A stretch of DNA of 64,000 nucleotides, taken from the NCBI GenBank assembly GCA_902728285.1, contig CACVBU010000597.1, positions 62,001-126,000 on the forward strand. Reading direction: 5' to 3'. The notes beneath the pieces are model-generated. The model saw only the letters and a program-made list of their open reading frames with translations, had not been told where the DNA came from and did no database searches. The position numbers were made by a program, and so were the translations under genes. Source of the stretch: Clytia hemisphaerica. Its lineage: Eukaryota > Cnidaria > Hydrozoa > Leptothecata > Clytiidae. Of this stretch, positions 1-13,400 are shown in pieces (position 1 is the stretch's first letter; every line of letters begins with the position of its first letter).

Positions 1-200
1 TAGTCAATGGCACTAGGGTTTGCCAAAATTAGGCGATTAGGGTTTGTCAGCAGTCGAGACCATGACATTCGATATTCTCCACCAAACAACCCTGTCCCGC
101 ATAGCATCTTCCTTGCAGATCCGGTGTTTCTAGGGATGACTTGTTGAATAGATATTTTTACCTCCACAAGTATCGGACTACCTTTGTACACTTATATACT

Positions 201-505
201 TTAAGGGCAGAAAGTTTCGCGAAGTCAAAAAGTCGCGAAATTTAGCGAATTTAAGCTACGCAAATTATGGTTTTAGAAGAAATTTCACAGATAGAACTTT
301 CGCGAATTCATTTAAAATTTACCTTTTTTGGTAACAAAAACTCATAAAAGACGCTAAAATTTAGCAAAAAGTGCAAAACTGAGTAGGAAAGTTTATTTTT
401 CGCGAAAAAAAACTTTTTCGTTTTTCAGGTTTCATTTCTTACCTGACAGAAACTTTCACGAAAAAGGATCAAAATTGCAAAAAACACGAAAGTTTCTGCC
501 CTTAA
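201..505. mobile_element. TTAA-bounded MITE (TTAAGGGCAGAAAGTTT family)
   Basis: A 305-bp element with terminal inverted repeats TTAAGGGCAGAAAGTTTC / GAAAGTTTCTGCCCTTAA, the ends coinciding with TTAA as in piggyBac-type insertions. No coding capacity. A second copy in the same orientation runs off the right end of the window (63780-64000). The element may itself lie inside an older repeat bounded by TACACTTATATA (187) and TATATAAGTGTA (about 1088). Confidence 0.6.
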
Positions 506-509
506 AGTT

Positions 510-951
510 CAGGGTTCAGACAGACCCTGGAAAACCTGGAAAACCTGGAAATATGATAAATTTTCAGAAAAATCAGGGAAACTCAGGGAAACCCAGGGAA
601 AAAAAATTTTTTTCACAGTCTGCTCAGGGAAACTCAGGGAATTTTATTTTTTGAAGAATGAATGGAAAAAACAGATTTAAAAGTTTTTTTAGTTTTAAAG
701 TGTTTATTCATATGCAGTATTTGTAGCTTTAATTTTTACCTTAGGTTTACCATTTGATTTGTGTGCCTTTTTTGTTTAAAGATACATCTCTTTTGACTCT
801 GCTTAGTTTTTATGGTTTGCTTGATACTCAGGGAAAAAATAGGGGAAAAATAGCTAAAATGAGGAATTTCTCAGGGAAAAAACCTTTGAAAATTGATTAA
901 AATTCAGGGAAACTCAGGGAATTTTATTTTCGAAGGTCTGTCTGAACCCTG
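510..951. mobile_element. hAT-like non-autonomous element
   Basis: Ends are CAGGGTTCAGACAGACC and its exact reverse complement GGTCTGTCTGAACCCTG, resembling hAT termini. The inside is built of many copies of CAGGGAAACT-type words (short subrepeats). No 8-bp target duplication is visible, so the superfamily call is tentative. Confidence 0.55.
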
Positions 952-1658
952 TGTGACTACTCAAATTATTAACGCGAATTGGTTACCCTCGCGTAAAATA
1001 TTAGAACTGTTTAACAACATTTGAGTAGACGTCATTTTTCAAAAACCCTGTCTTTCGCGTTAATAAATTTTAGTTATATAAGTGTATAGGCTATTATTGG
1101 TCAGCCCCGATGACCCTTCAAATCCCTTTTTTCCAGCCGCCGCAACTTAAGAGTTTGGTTTTTCTATTCCGATTTCTAAAGTTTTTATCCGATCAGGCTA
1201 AGTTTGGTCTCCCGATCTGTACATTTACTCTGCAGCTTTTTTAGGGCAACGTTCCGGTTGGGATACGCTTTCAATTCATCCAATCGGGCTAAGTTTGGTT
1301 TCCCGATATGTGTCAAAAATAATTCAATATGGCTGCCAAGGCGGTGCTTTTTCGTTCGTTCGTTGTTTTCTCTTGCCAGCTTTTATTTATACAATCATTA
1401 TATTTTGTTGAAGTGGCTTTTAACTTATTATAACTAAGGAAGATACAACATTGGAGTTAGATTATTAGGATGTTCTATTCTTTAAAGTATGAAGATTTTA
1501 ACTTATTTGCTCAAGTTTTTTCCTGAATTGTGAGTTATTTTTTTACCTGCTAGACCTCATTTTGTTTTGTAGCATGAAAACATATTTTTTCATTTTGGAC
1601 TTGAATATAGAATAACCACCAACAATTACTGGAATTTGATGGAGTGTATATATATATA
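952..1658. other. Non-coding stretch with a short direct repeat
   Basis: No exon was found. A segment containing GGCTAAGTTTGGT and CCCGAT occurs twice (about 1190-1222 and 1285-1317). The short ORF here has no coding character. Confidence 0.4.
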
Positions 1659-2323
1659 CAGTGGTAGACCTAAAGCTCCAAAACAGCATCTAATAACATG
1701 AAAACCAGAATATGATTCTTCAATGGGAATCAAAACTATAAAGTGCACTTACAAACATCAATTTGTCAGATCTAACAAAATTTATAACGGCACTGTCATC
1801 ATTGACAATAAAACAAACAATATTCTGTCAAGAGCCTTGTAAACATTCCAACAACTTCCATCGAAATGATCTATCAGAGCTCAGTCTACCATTTTAGCGC
1901 GGTCCGAGGATTGAGCCGAGAACTCTCGCAGAGCGCCCGAGCTCCCGCGCGGCGCGCACCGCGGGAATGAAAAACTTCAATCTGTCAATCATTTTCTCAA
2001 GCGAAAAGTACGCGAAGCGTTTCTAGCTTTACGATAGTGCCGCGGATCATCAATGGATAGTATTCAATTATCATTATCCCTTTATTTTCATTCCTAGAAC
2101 TTTTGCAAAAAAAAGGAAAAATAGAAAAGTTGTATTTTTTACTGCTCTATTCACATACTGAATTTGAAAGATCTTCTATGTGGCGTTTTTTTGCAAACTT
2201 CAAAAAACTGATTTTTGTCCCGCCTTTGCGGGATTTTGGCCCAAGTGCTTGAGTGCAGCATATGGTACAAAGTCCAAACATGCGTTTCCCGTAATTTTTG
2301 TGTGAAGAGTTAGGTCTATACTG
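1659..2323 (+). mobile_element. 665-bp DNA element, copy 1
   Basis: Bounded by CAGTGGTAGACCTAAA and TTAGGTCTATACTG and flanked by ATATA on both sides (inside an AT microsatellite). It contains a GC-rich core (GAGCTCCCGCGCGGCGCG). A near-identical copy of the same length lies in opposite orientation at 34597-35261. No ORF. Confidence 0.7.
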
Positions 2324-2379
2324 ATATATATATATTACAGTTCACAGCTTAATTATCTGATTATTCACAAAAATAATGC

Positions 2380-3310
2380 TTTCTCGAACTTGATGATTTT
2401 TTTTTTGATTTGATATAGACATTTTATATGCTTGGCTTGTTCTTCTGGACTTGGAGATAATATTGATAAAGCGTAAATGGAAATTGTTCAAGTATATTAT
2501 TAAAGTACTGCTCCTATGTGAATTTGAGAAAGACCAAAGTTTCTTCATCAATTTCTAGACTTTGCGTTTTTCACTGGCAGTTACGTTATGTTTTTTTGGA
2601 CCGACTTGGAGATAATTATGATAAAGAGTAAATGGAAATTGATCAAGTATATTAAAGTACAGCTCTTATGTAAATTTGAGAAGGAACGAAGTCCTTTATC
2701 AAATTATATTGATGCAAAAATGATTTTTTTCTAGACTTACGTTTTTCACTGGCAGTTACGTTTGTTTTTTTTGGACCGACTTGGAGATAATTATGATAAA
2801 GAGTAAATGGAAATTGATCAAGTATATTAAAGTACAGCTCCTATGTAAATTTAAGAAAGAAGGAAGTTTTTCATCAAATTATATTGACGCAAAAATGATT
2901 TTTTTCTAGACTTGTGTTTTTCACTGGCAGTTACGTTTGTTTTTTTGGACCGACTTGGAGATAATTATGATAAAGCTTAAATGGAAATTGATCAAGTATA
3001 TTAAAGTACCACTCCCATGTGAATTTGAGAAAGACCGAAGTTCTTCATCAAATTATTGACGTAAAAATGATTTTTTCTAGACTTAAGTTTTCACTGCGAT
3101 TTGAAAGCAGACACTTGCATTTGTTCTTTTTGACTTGGAGATAATTATGATCAAGCGTAAATGGAAATTAATCAAGTATAAATATTTAAAGTGCAGCTCC
3201 TATGTAAATTTCAGAAAGGCTGAAGTATTCTTCATCAAATTATTGACAAAAATTATGTTTTTCTAGACTTGCATTTTTTCACTGTGATTTGATGGCGGAC
3301 ACTTATACAT
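2380..3310. repeat. About 175-bp tandem repeat, five units
   Basis: The word GACTTGGAGATAAT recurs at 2448, 2603, 2778, 2952 and 3132, giving periods of 155-180 bp; units share GTAAATGGAAATTGATCAAG and TTTTTCACTGGCAG. The outer units are the most diverged. No coding capacity. Confidence 0.8.
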
Positions 3311-4120
3311 TCTGGACTAATAATGATTTATAATAATAAATGTATATAAATGGATTAAATATTTTTTAATAGATAAATATTGCACTTTTAAGCATATTTA
3401 GGCTCAGGTTAGGGAAAATACAGTACAATAATTACAGTCTTTCTGGGTCGACACCGGGTATGCTAAACATAAAACTTTAAATTTGAATAAATTTTAGATG
3501 TCAGTGTAAACCTTATTTTGAATTTTTCATTGCTTATTATAAAAACATGTAGTTTAAAACTTTAAATAACTTTTGATCTAGAAAAGTTGAGACTTTGATA
3601 TAATACATTTTTTTGCTCAGTTTGAAGAGCTCTATCACGTGGTATAGGTCTTTTTTGATTTTGAAGACCCCCCCCCAAATCATGAATTTTCAGGGCTTAC
3701 AATTTTGCTTAAAATCGCAAAAAATCGCAAATTACGCAAAAACTGCGGCTTTTCAAGCTTGATAGCATTCAAATTCCGAATCAGCACCCTCAAATTGAGT
3801 AAGAAACATATCAAAAAGTTGGTCCCAGACATTTTGAATTTTTTCTTTATTTTTGAAACATTAACAATCACTGGCCACGGCCAAACGTAAATTTGATGAT
3901 TTTTTTACTCTCGTTTTAGTAAATCATATCAATTTTTAACAACATATCTTTCTAATCATATTAAGCAATTTAGGCTGACCTTCCAGCGCAGCTGGTTTAT
4001 TATTCTTTCAAAAGCCTAGATAAGGTAACCTCGTTTTCTGATCTATATCATCGGTGACCAACCAATTGGATTCCAATTTTTTCTTCTTAAAACCCAACAA
4101 ACCCGAGGAAGAGCACTGTA
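3311..4120. other. AT-rich stretch, no gene seen
   Basis: The two overlapping short ORFs around 3680-3890 are chance frames of one A/T-rich patch; no ELP1 exon could be placed here. Confidence 0.4.
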
Positions 4121-4335
4121 CAGCGTGTCCCGAAAATGCGGACACATTATGATATGAAGTAAAATCTTCACAATTTATTCCAAATTTTATGACTTTAAAT
4201 TAAAATCTTAAAAACCTATTAAATCATCTTGAAAATTGAATGTCTCTTGATTGAACAGAGAATTGTCATCTTATATTAATTATTCTAAGCTTAGCGCTGT
4301 ATAAAAATTTGTCCGCTTTTTTTTTGGACACACTG
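4121..4335. mobile_element. Tc1/mariner-type MITE
   Basis: A 215-bp element flanked by TA on both sides, with imperfect inverted ends CAGCGTGTCCCGAAAATGCG and the reverse complement of GCTTTTTTTTTGGACACACTG. The CAGTGTGTCC-like terminus and TA duplication are typical of Tc1/mariner. It sits 86 bp upstream of the first ELP1 exon in the window. Confidence 0.65.
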
Positions 4336-4421
4336 TATATTTGTCGAGTACACAGGCTCAAAGGGTTTCAAAAGTGATTGAGAAACATTACATAATTAAA
4401 ACCTTTTATAATAATAACTAG

Positions 4422-7400
4422 ACGGCGCATTGAATTATGGGAATTTGGACGAATTGACGCTTCCTCATTCTTGTGATTCTGTTGCATCTCGGGAAATCAA
4501 CGGCAAGAGATATGTTTTTGGGCTGACGTCACACTTCCGTTTATTTATGAATGATAAAGAGGTACGTAGAGTTAATCAGAAAATCATCCATCAACCTTAA
4601 GTTAACACATCAAGAAAAATGTATTCAAGTTTACTTGGGCCGAATCTATCTGGAAGCATGACGATTTTAGACTTCCGAACCTTGTATAGATGAAGAACAC
4701 AATCTCCCTTTTGGCGTAAGGGTTGATTGCTGTATATAACTGTGCGATATAATCAATTAGAGAACTAGTGATTTTTTGGGAATAGTTGACTCCTTTACAT
4801 AGTACAATTTTGATCTAGACGCCTTCATGATATTTTTCTTTCAGATAGCGAACAATTGTACATCCTTTTTCATCCATGATGATTTTCTATTACTGACCAC
4901 GCATGCGCACTCGTTGAGATGTGTTTACATTAAATCGTTAGGTGAGTAATCAACTTGGTATAGTAGAATGGTAGCAATGATCGTATTCTGATCTTGGTTC
5001 GCCGAACCCTGCACGAATCGACCACGTCACCTTACGCTACGGGTATCTCATCGCCCTAAGTGATGGTCAAAGTATATCGAGCATTTTGATTAATTCCTCG
5101 TTTTTAACATTTCAAAGTTCGGGCGAGAAAGTGGCATTTGGGCTATTTGCTAGATTTAATCGAATATATTTTTTTTAGGTGGGGTTTATAGACTTCCAGG
5201 CCATATTCTGAACCCTATTGGACCGTTTTTGAACTTTTGGATCCTCAGATCCTAAGGTCCTAAGACTCAAGTCTCATGTTAAAACTCAGACTTAAAACAC
5301 TACTCTTCCAACCTAAGTTAGAGCGCTTCCAAATCGATAGTGGCTATGAGATTTCGTGGGAATTTCCCTTTTTTCTCAAATATTATGGCTGGTATTGTAG
5401 GAGTAATTTAGGACCCTAAACATAAATTGTTGAATAAAATTCAAAACTTGGCTTATTCTTTTACCTTTCAAAATTAATATGAATGGCCTTTCCGTGTGAT
5501 TTAATCTGAATAACTAGAAAAAGTTTTCTTTTTACTACTCCCCATTTGGCTTGAAGCACGCAGTCACCATGTTCGATGGAAGCCAAAGACCCTTTCTTAC
5601 ACCTTTAACTTTTTACAATAACACTACGTTTTTCTAGTTCAAAATGCAGAAACGCAATTAGACAACATTGCTTTTGACGAAGCATCACGCCGAGTTGAAA
5701 GAGGATCAAAACTCGTCACAGCTGTCATGCAAGGTACTGCCGTTGTTTTGCAGGTAAGTTTATTGATTCTTAAGAAATTTCACTCGATATTCTGGCCGTT
5801 TATATCATTTTTAAATATTGTTTCAACATCCATATCCTGTTTGATTTCTTATTTCTCTATAAATTCTATGCGTCATGGTACATCATGGTACACAATCGAA
5901 AGAAAATTTATTAATACAACAGCTAAAACGACTAATACAATCGATTCTCAAAGGAAATTGGATTGAATAAGAGGGCTTACAGAATAGTAGGGCGTACAGA
6001 ATAGGAGGGCGTACAGAAAAGTAGGGTGTCATTTCTGAGGGTGTCGTTGTCGGCGTCAATTGACTTGTTGAAATCAAGCTACCATCGTTAAGATAGAAAA
6101 TTTGTTTATAGCGAGAGCCAAGTTTAGATCTTTCTTTGTTCTTTCTTAGATGCCACGTGGGAATTTAGAATGCATTCACCCCAGACCTCTTGTTATCACT
6201 CATCTTCAAAAATTGCTGAATAGGTAAACACGTCTAACTTTTCTTTGAATGCGAATCGGTACACGTTTTGTTTAATGCGAACATTCAACATTTTTGAAAA
6301 CTTCCGATGCTCCTAACCTTTTTGAATTTGAAGCCTAAAATGTTCTTATTTTCACCGTTTTGCGAGACTGCGGCTGAAAACTTACTTACTTTCTTAAGAT
6401 GTTCTGTGAAGGATTTCATTTCCGTATCGTTACAGTTTACACTACAAGCAAGCACTAGAAATCATGAGAAAACATCGAATCAATTTGAATCTGGTCTATG
6501 ATAATGATCCTCAGGTATTGATATTTTGTACGTCTTTAAAAAATATAATATGTTTTAAATCCCTTTAACTAAGATTCTGGTCTCTAAACCCGGCTCCGTT
6601 CACAATTAGAAGTGGTCCCTTTCTCTTTATCTATAGAATAAATTTGAGCCAAAACCTTGGAACAACCTAATCCTGGGATTTCAGAAATTACTAAAATAAC
6701 ACTAATTCTAAGAGACATTTTTGCTCTATAAGTAAATAGCCGAGAGAGAACTAGTGTTTAAATGTAGTTCTATCTAAGTCTGATACATTTCCTTGGTCAT
6801 TGCTTGGTCCTAGGTTTATTATTGAAGATTCTTTTCGCTCCCTTTTAGCGTTCCCTTGTATCTAATCTGGTTATTTCATTATTGAAATCTCTATTCGTCA
6901 TCTTTTCAGCTCTTCTTGAAAAACGTGGATACTTTTGTTAACAACGTCAACTCTTCAAACCGAATCAATTTGTTTCTGGCGGATCTCAGGTAACGTCTTG
7001 CTACATCTTATTCGTAACATCATTCCTTTTATAAAACAGGAGAAGAGGGTGCTAAATTTACCAAAGGGAATAGCACTAGACACGCATCGCTGAAAGAGTC
7101 TTTTGTTATTATGATAAGGGATCTTATAGAAATTTTCGATGAGAGATTTAGTGACAGTAGAGATATTTGAGTAAAATAGACGCGGGCTTCGTTTTGTAGG
7201 ATCATTCGCATCAACGAAAACTATTTCAAGAATGCGAAGCAGCCCAAGAGCTCGCATGAGTTTTCAACTTGAAGTGACTTTTCTATTTGTTTTAATCTTT
7301 AGTGCTGAAGACGTGTGTTCATCTCTGTATTTCCCGTATTATCATCACAGCGAAGAAAATAAAGAGAGGTAGGTAGAGGTTTCATTTATTGGACCTACCC

Positions 7401-10400
7401 CGGTGGGGTGGAGGTCCTATAAATTAACCTTTCCGTTCGTCCGTTCGTTCGTTCGTTCGTTATTAGCTTTCCTCGTGATTGGCTCATTAGTTTTTTCTGA
7501 TTTTTTGCACAAAGATGTGTAACTTTAAACCTTCGAATGTGACGGAGCCCGATTTTCAAAAAAAAAATTGGGGGCAAATTTGGGCCAAAAAACGGCTAAA
7601 AAACGGGTTTTTTCAGGTTTTTGGACTTTGTGAAAAATTGGATCGTTAACTTTTTCTGATTTTTTTTTATTTATTTTTTATTTTTATTTTTTTTTTTATT
7701 AATTGTCTTTCAGCCCCTTCCATATTTTACAATGGCTATTCGTCCTATGTAAAAATAATCATATTTAAATAAAAAGATAATTATATTCTATGAAAAAAAT
7801 ATGCTGTAGAAACAAAACACACAAAAAAAACAACTCAAGAATACTGACAGAGCTCACAAAATTGCAGATTGTAAAACCGTAAAACTGTAGAAACAAAACA
7901 CAAAACAAAACTCAAGGATACTGACAGAGCTCGCAAAATCGCAGGAAAAAAAAACAGAAAGTACAGCTTGTTGGTGTTGTAGTGGTTGATTAGGAAAAGT
8001 TCGGTTGAGTTGTAATAGTATTGAAGTGGCTAATCCTGCGAAAATTTCAGTGTTGATCAGACCACCAGACTAAAATATCAAGTAAATATTGTAAGGTAAA
8101 TATTAATAATATAACCACTAGACCTCATGATCATAGAATCTACAATATATTGGCTTGAAATAGGAAAAATTTTGAAAGTGAGTGAGGTGCCAAGAAAAAG
8201 AAAAAAAAACAAAAAAAAAACTGGCACGACCCGAAAAACGTTGCTAAGACTTGAACATGATGAGAAATTGAAGAAAACGAACGAAGAAAACTATAACATT
8301 GCATGAAAGTTGGGTACCATCATAGCTAAAAGATGGCTTAAGCAGATTTGTTCAAAAAAAATTTGTTGCCTCAAAAAACGCATGTTTATCTATAAGAATC
8401 ACTATTAATAAGCATGAAATTTTGGTTGCTTGGCATGTTTTTATAGAAAAACTGGCTAAATTCGATATTTATTTATAAGCACATCAATTACCTAGGTATT
8501 AGCTTTTCTCGAGATTGCCTCTTTGATTCTTTATGATTTTTTGCACAAAGATGCATAACTACAAACCCTCGTATGTGAGGGAGCCTGACTTTCAAAAAAA
8601 AAATTGGGGGGCAAATTTGGGCCAAAAAACGGCTAAAGAACGGGTTTTTTGGACTTTGTGAAAAATTGAATCATTAACTTTTTCTGATTTTTTGCATGAA
8701 AGTAGAGTACCATCTTAGGTAAAAGATGGCTCAAGTAGATTTTTCAAAAAAATTTTGTTGGCTCAAAAAACGCATGTTTATCTATAAGAATCCCTATTGA
8801 TAAGGATACATCAATGTTCTTAGCCAAATTACTCCATTTTTTGATGAGATAGATGTTTTTTTTGCTCACAAAGTCTTGAATATGAAAGAATATTTCAAGA
8901 GCATTAAATTTTGGTTTTTAAACGTTTTTTTTATAAGAAACAAACGACTAATTTTAATAGATCGTCACTATTTGTGTTCTGAATGATTGTTTGATGGTCA
9001 CGCTCACGTAGATATCAATTATATATGTGTTAAATGCATAACTAGGTAGGTCCATAAAAGTATCACTTGTATTGTAATTATTCTGGCCAAGTCTGCATCT
9101 AAGACCACGTTCGCAGGTAATGGAAATGAAGCCATTCTATTGGTTAGAAAAGAATTTTATTTAACCAATATAATGGCTTCTTTTCGTTTTGGGGTGAAAC
9201 TTCTTCGAGAAACTTTCGTCTATTTACCACCACTGCGAAGAGAACAAAGAGGTTATTATTCGGGAGAAGTTTGCGTGTTTCCACAGCCAAATACATCTAT
9301 GGTGAAACTACTTCTAGAATTTCGTATAATTTCATCACTTTAGACCTGGCTTGGTCATTTATTCCAAGCATAAGTAAAAAACCCCGGTCTGGCCATGTAT
9401 TGTTTTAGCTTTTTGTTCAATCTTTTCTGCGAAGGAATCTTAGTGCGGAAATGGGAAACTTATAATAAACGACGGTAATAATTTCAATTTTCCATATCTT
9501 TAAATTTATTTTTTCAGCAATAAGGCGAAATCTTCTCCCACCAAAGTCAACGAAGTTTGTAAAGCAGTCAGGGAAGCCATAAAACGAAGTCCTAACGCTG
9601 AAAAGTAAGAAAATTTATTATTCTTTAATTATTATTTTCTCTACCAGATTGAGATTGATCGGTCGTCCGTATGTTTTTCTGCGACGGAGATAGTTAGCTG
9701 TTGATTTGTCTAGATCCTAATTGTCTGAGGACAACAATGAATCGGTACTTTTTACGTCATCGATTTTGCGGGTCGAGCTGCGCGTTGCTCCCAATCGTTT
9801 CAGTCACTCTGACGTCCTCAAAAGCTTAAATGAATAAACTCACCATTGCCAAAAGAAAAACGATACCATTAGAAAGATACGAGATCATCAATTGCAAGCT
9901 AGAAATCGGTTTTGTTCTTTCTTACTTTTAATTAAAACCACTGATCTGGCGTGATGAAGAAATCCTTGTTAATTTGTTAAAGTACCTTGGAAGTTATACT
10001 TTTAACTTTATATTAAGGGCCTTTAAAGGTGTTAAAATTTACAATTGCGTTGTTTGAGATTTTTAGTACGGTTGCTTATTGAATCTAAATTCGTTAGATT
10101 CACTTATACCTCATTGTAGAACCTGTTCGGTTCTGTTTCGCTCCGAAGAACGAAATGTAGCTATTCTATTAGTTAGAAGTGACGTAATACCTGAATTTAA
10201 CCAATAAAATGGCTTCATTTCGTTTCGGAGTGAAACAGAAAGTGAACGTGGTGTATTTTCAAATCACATATCTTTAAATTTTTCTATATCAACTCATGGT
10301 CAACTCATATCTTATAAATTTTCATAATCAATTAGGTCTCGTTGAAACATCACGAGAGAAATAAATGCATGCTTAGGAATACATATTTTTTTGATGGAAT

Positions 10401-13400
10401 CAACTTTTAAGAATTCAACACAAATCAAAAACCCTCTTTATCGCTTACAGGTTAATGTTATCAATTTTGACAACTTATGTGAGACAAAGCGAACCAGACC
10501 TGCAAACTGTCCTTATTAAGATTAAAGAACTTAAAGGTAATGTTTCAATATTTAAACCAATCAAACTGGGACTTTCTAGGACAGCGAGACTGTAAATATG
10601 GTTTAGCTTAATAAGATTCGTGAGAATTATCAATGACAAAAACTGGCAAAGCCTCGATATTCTTTTCTTTTTTTTGATTGCTTAGAGTAGAAGTTAGATG
10701 TCTTTACATGTCTTCTTAGATTTCTATTTTCCACTATACTTATAACGTCACTGTTTAAAAAAGGAATTGTTATTTCACCTCAAACTTATGAAATTGGAAC
10801 TAAAACGGAGAAGAAATTTTATAGGCTTTGTTGCCTCCCCTCTATCTTCCATAAAAACTTTCATTTTCCAATCTCTGATTCAGACAACCCTTCGTTGAAC
10901 AAATCGGTGACATATGAAAAAGCACTTTCTTATATTATCTATCTGGTGGATGTGAACCAGCTTTTTGACATCGCTCTTGGTTTGTACGATTTTGATGTCG
11001 TGATCATGGTAGCTGAAAAATCACAAAAGGTCAGTCTTAATTCCTGACGGTCGCCGTTGAAATCGAATCAGAATCGCAGATCGCTACACAATTGCAGATA
11101 GTATATATAAAACGAGTCTGTTAAAGGATGACAGGGCTACCAAAAACCTCCTTGAGTGTCCGGTCTTTCCGCTTTTACGGTCTGTTACAATTACCTTAAA
11201 CTTAAATTCTACTATGATGGATAAATAAAAATTGCAAAATTGCGGATTTAAGAGGCATTTTATGTTTCTAAAATACGCTAAAGCAAACGTAAATCTCTTG
11301 ATCCAAGCCAAGATAACCGTTCAATCCTATATAAATATCACCTTAGTCTCTATAAGAAACCTTGGTCCGGAAGCCTTTTATTTCTTTCTATTGTTACGAA
11401 CTTGAACTTGTGTTGAGAAATTATTTTGTTTTACTCACTTTTTGATCACGTGATTAAATCTTAAACCAATCCCAATAGGAGTATTTGGCAACGTGATCAA
11501 AAACTGAGCAAATCGATTTTTGGACCTACCCCGGTGGAGGTCCTATAAATTAACCTCCGTTCGTCCGTTAGTTCGTTACCCACTTTTCTCGAGATTGGCT
11601 CATTAGTTTTTCCTGATTTTTGGCACAATGATGCAAAATGGTGATGCCCAAAATGTGACGGATCCCGATTTTCGAAAAAAATTCATTTCCGGCCGAAAAT
11701 AACGGAAATATGCCGGAAAAACCGTTTTTTTGGCATTTTCTCGAGATTTTATCATTAGTTTTTTCTGATTTTTTGCTCAAAGATGCGTATTAATATTGCC
11801 CAAAACATGGCATAGTCTGATTTTTGAGAAAAAATTTTTTCCGGCCGAAAATGCCGGAAATATGCCGGAAAGCACCGTTTTTCTGGATTTTCATTGGACT
11901 TTTTCCTTATAATTGGCTGTTTTTTCATTCAAAAACATTATTAGTAGCAATGCCCACCATCAAGCATGTTTCAATTTTCAATAAAATTGATTTTTGAAGC
12001 CGGAACTTTCTGAAAATCGCCGGAACAGCCGATTTTCGCCGGAAAACGGTATTTCTTGAATTTCTCGAGCTGTACTTATATTTTTTTATTAAACTGTGCA
12101 CACTGATGTAAAATAACAATACCTAAAAAGTGACGGAGCCCGATTTTCGAAAAACATTTTTTTCCGGGCGAAAATGCTAGAAATATGCCGGAAAAACCGG
12201 GTTTTTTTACATTTTCTCGAATTTTCATCTTTAGTTTTTTCTGATTTTTTGCAGAAAGATGTGTATTCGCAATTCTCAAAACATGGCCGAGTTTGATTTT
12301 TGAGAAAATTTTTTTTCCGGTTGAAAATGCCGGAAATCGCCGTTTTTGTAGATTTTCATTAGATTTTTCCTTGTATTTCTATGTTTTTCACACAAAAACA
12401 TTATTCATAACAATGCTCACCATCAAGCATGATTCAATTGTCAATAAAACTGATTTTTGCGACCAGAACTTTATATTAATTTTTTCCCAACAACCCTTCC
12501 CTCTCCCCCCATCAACAATCAATGATGAATTTATTGCGTTATCCATTTTCGCTAAACGCTATATTTTCTGACTGATTTTTTTCTCCTCGTATTGCTATCT
12601 AACTTTCATCATCAGGTAGGTCCATTCAGCATCTAGCTTGTTATAATCTTTATTAACAACGGAAAAATAGGCTTAATCAATAGGCTTCCAGACCAGGATT
12701 TTTTTATACGGTCTACGATATCACTGGTTCGATATACTCGAAGAATATGTGTGTTTAAGATTCTTCCTTTGTCATTATTTTGAATTTCAGGACCCTAAAG
12801 AGTATCTTCCCTTCCTCAACAATTTCAAGAATATGGAAGAGAACTACCGGAAATTTTCCATTGACAAATATTTAAAGAAAAATACACAAGCTATTCAACA
12901 TCTTGTTAAATGTAAGTGTACACTGGTCCTGATATCTTAGAAGACTTCACAATTCCAGAGGCTACCTTGTTGTCTTTTTTAGTTTAAAATATGCTTCCTC
13001 GCAAAGACTTTTTCACTGCGATTTATCGCCAACACGAATAATTTAAAAACTAGCTGAGTCGTGTTCTTATAAATCAGTGTTAATAGTTCTTCTTAGTGAT
13101 ATGGGTTTCCCGCCACAGAGAAGTATAAAAAAGGCTTTTCTGTCTCAAAATTCTTCATAAATCACCCAAATTTTAAGAATATGCAGGGTCGGATACAGGA
13201 GGTAGGCTATCTTATTCATGGAGAGTAATTAGTTTCCATATAAGGTAATACGATAATAAAGTGCACTCTCCTCCATTGGTTATAGCCTCCCTCTGTATCC
13301 GAGCCTGATATGTTGTTTTGTCATTTTCTGTACCAGCCAAAAAAAAATACTTTGGCCACCGTTAGGTTTAAGAAGGGTCTTGCATTAAGCATTTTATGTC

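Noticed and set aside
1204..1437. 77-aa ORF left of ELP1, considered as an upstream ELP1 exon
   Set aside because: No similarity to the ELP1 propeller and it spans a short direct repeat.
4970..5050. tRNA-like GGTTCGCCGAACC segment
   Set aside because: Only a short palindrome; no A box or cloverleaf.
12293..12571. 92-aa ORF in an ELP1 intron
   Set aside because: Lies inside the internally repeated GGACCTACC element; no domain.
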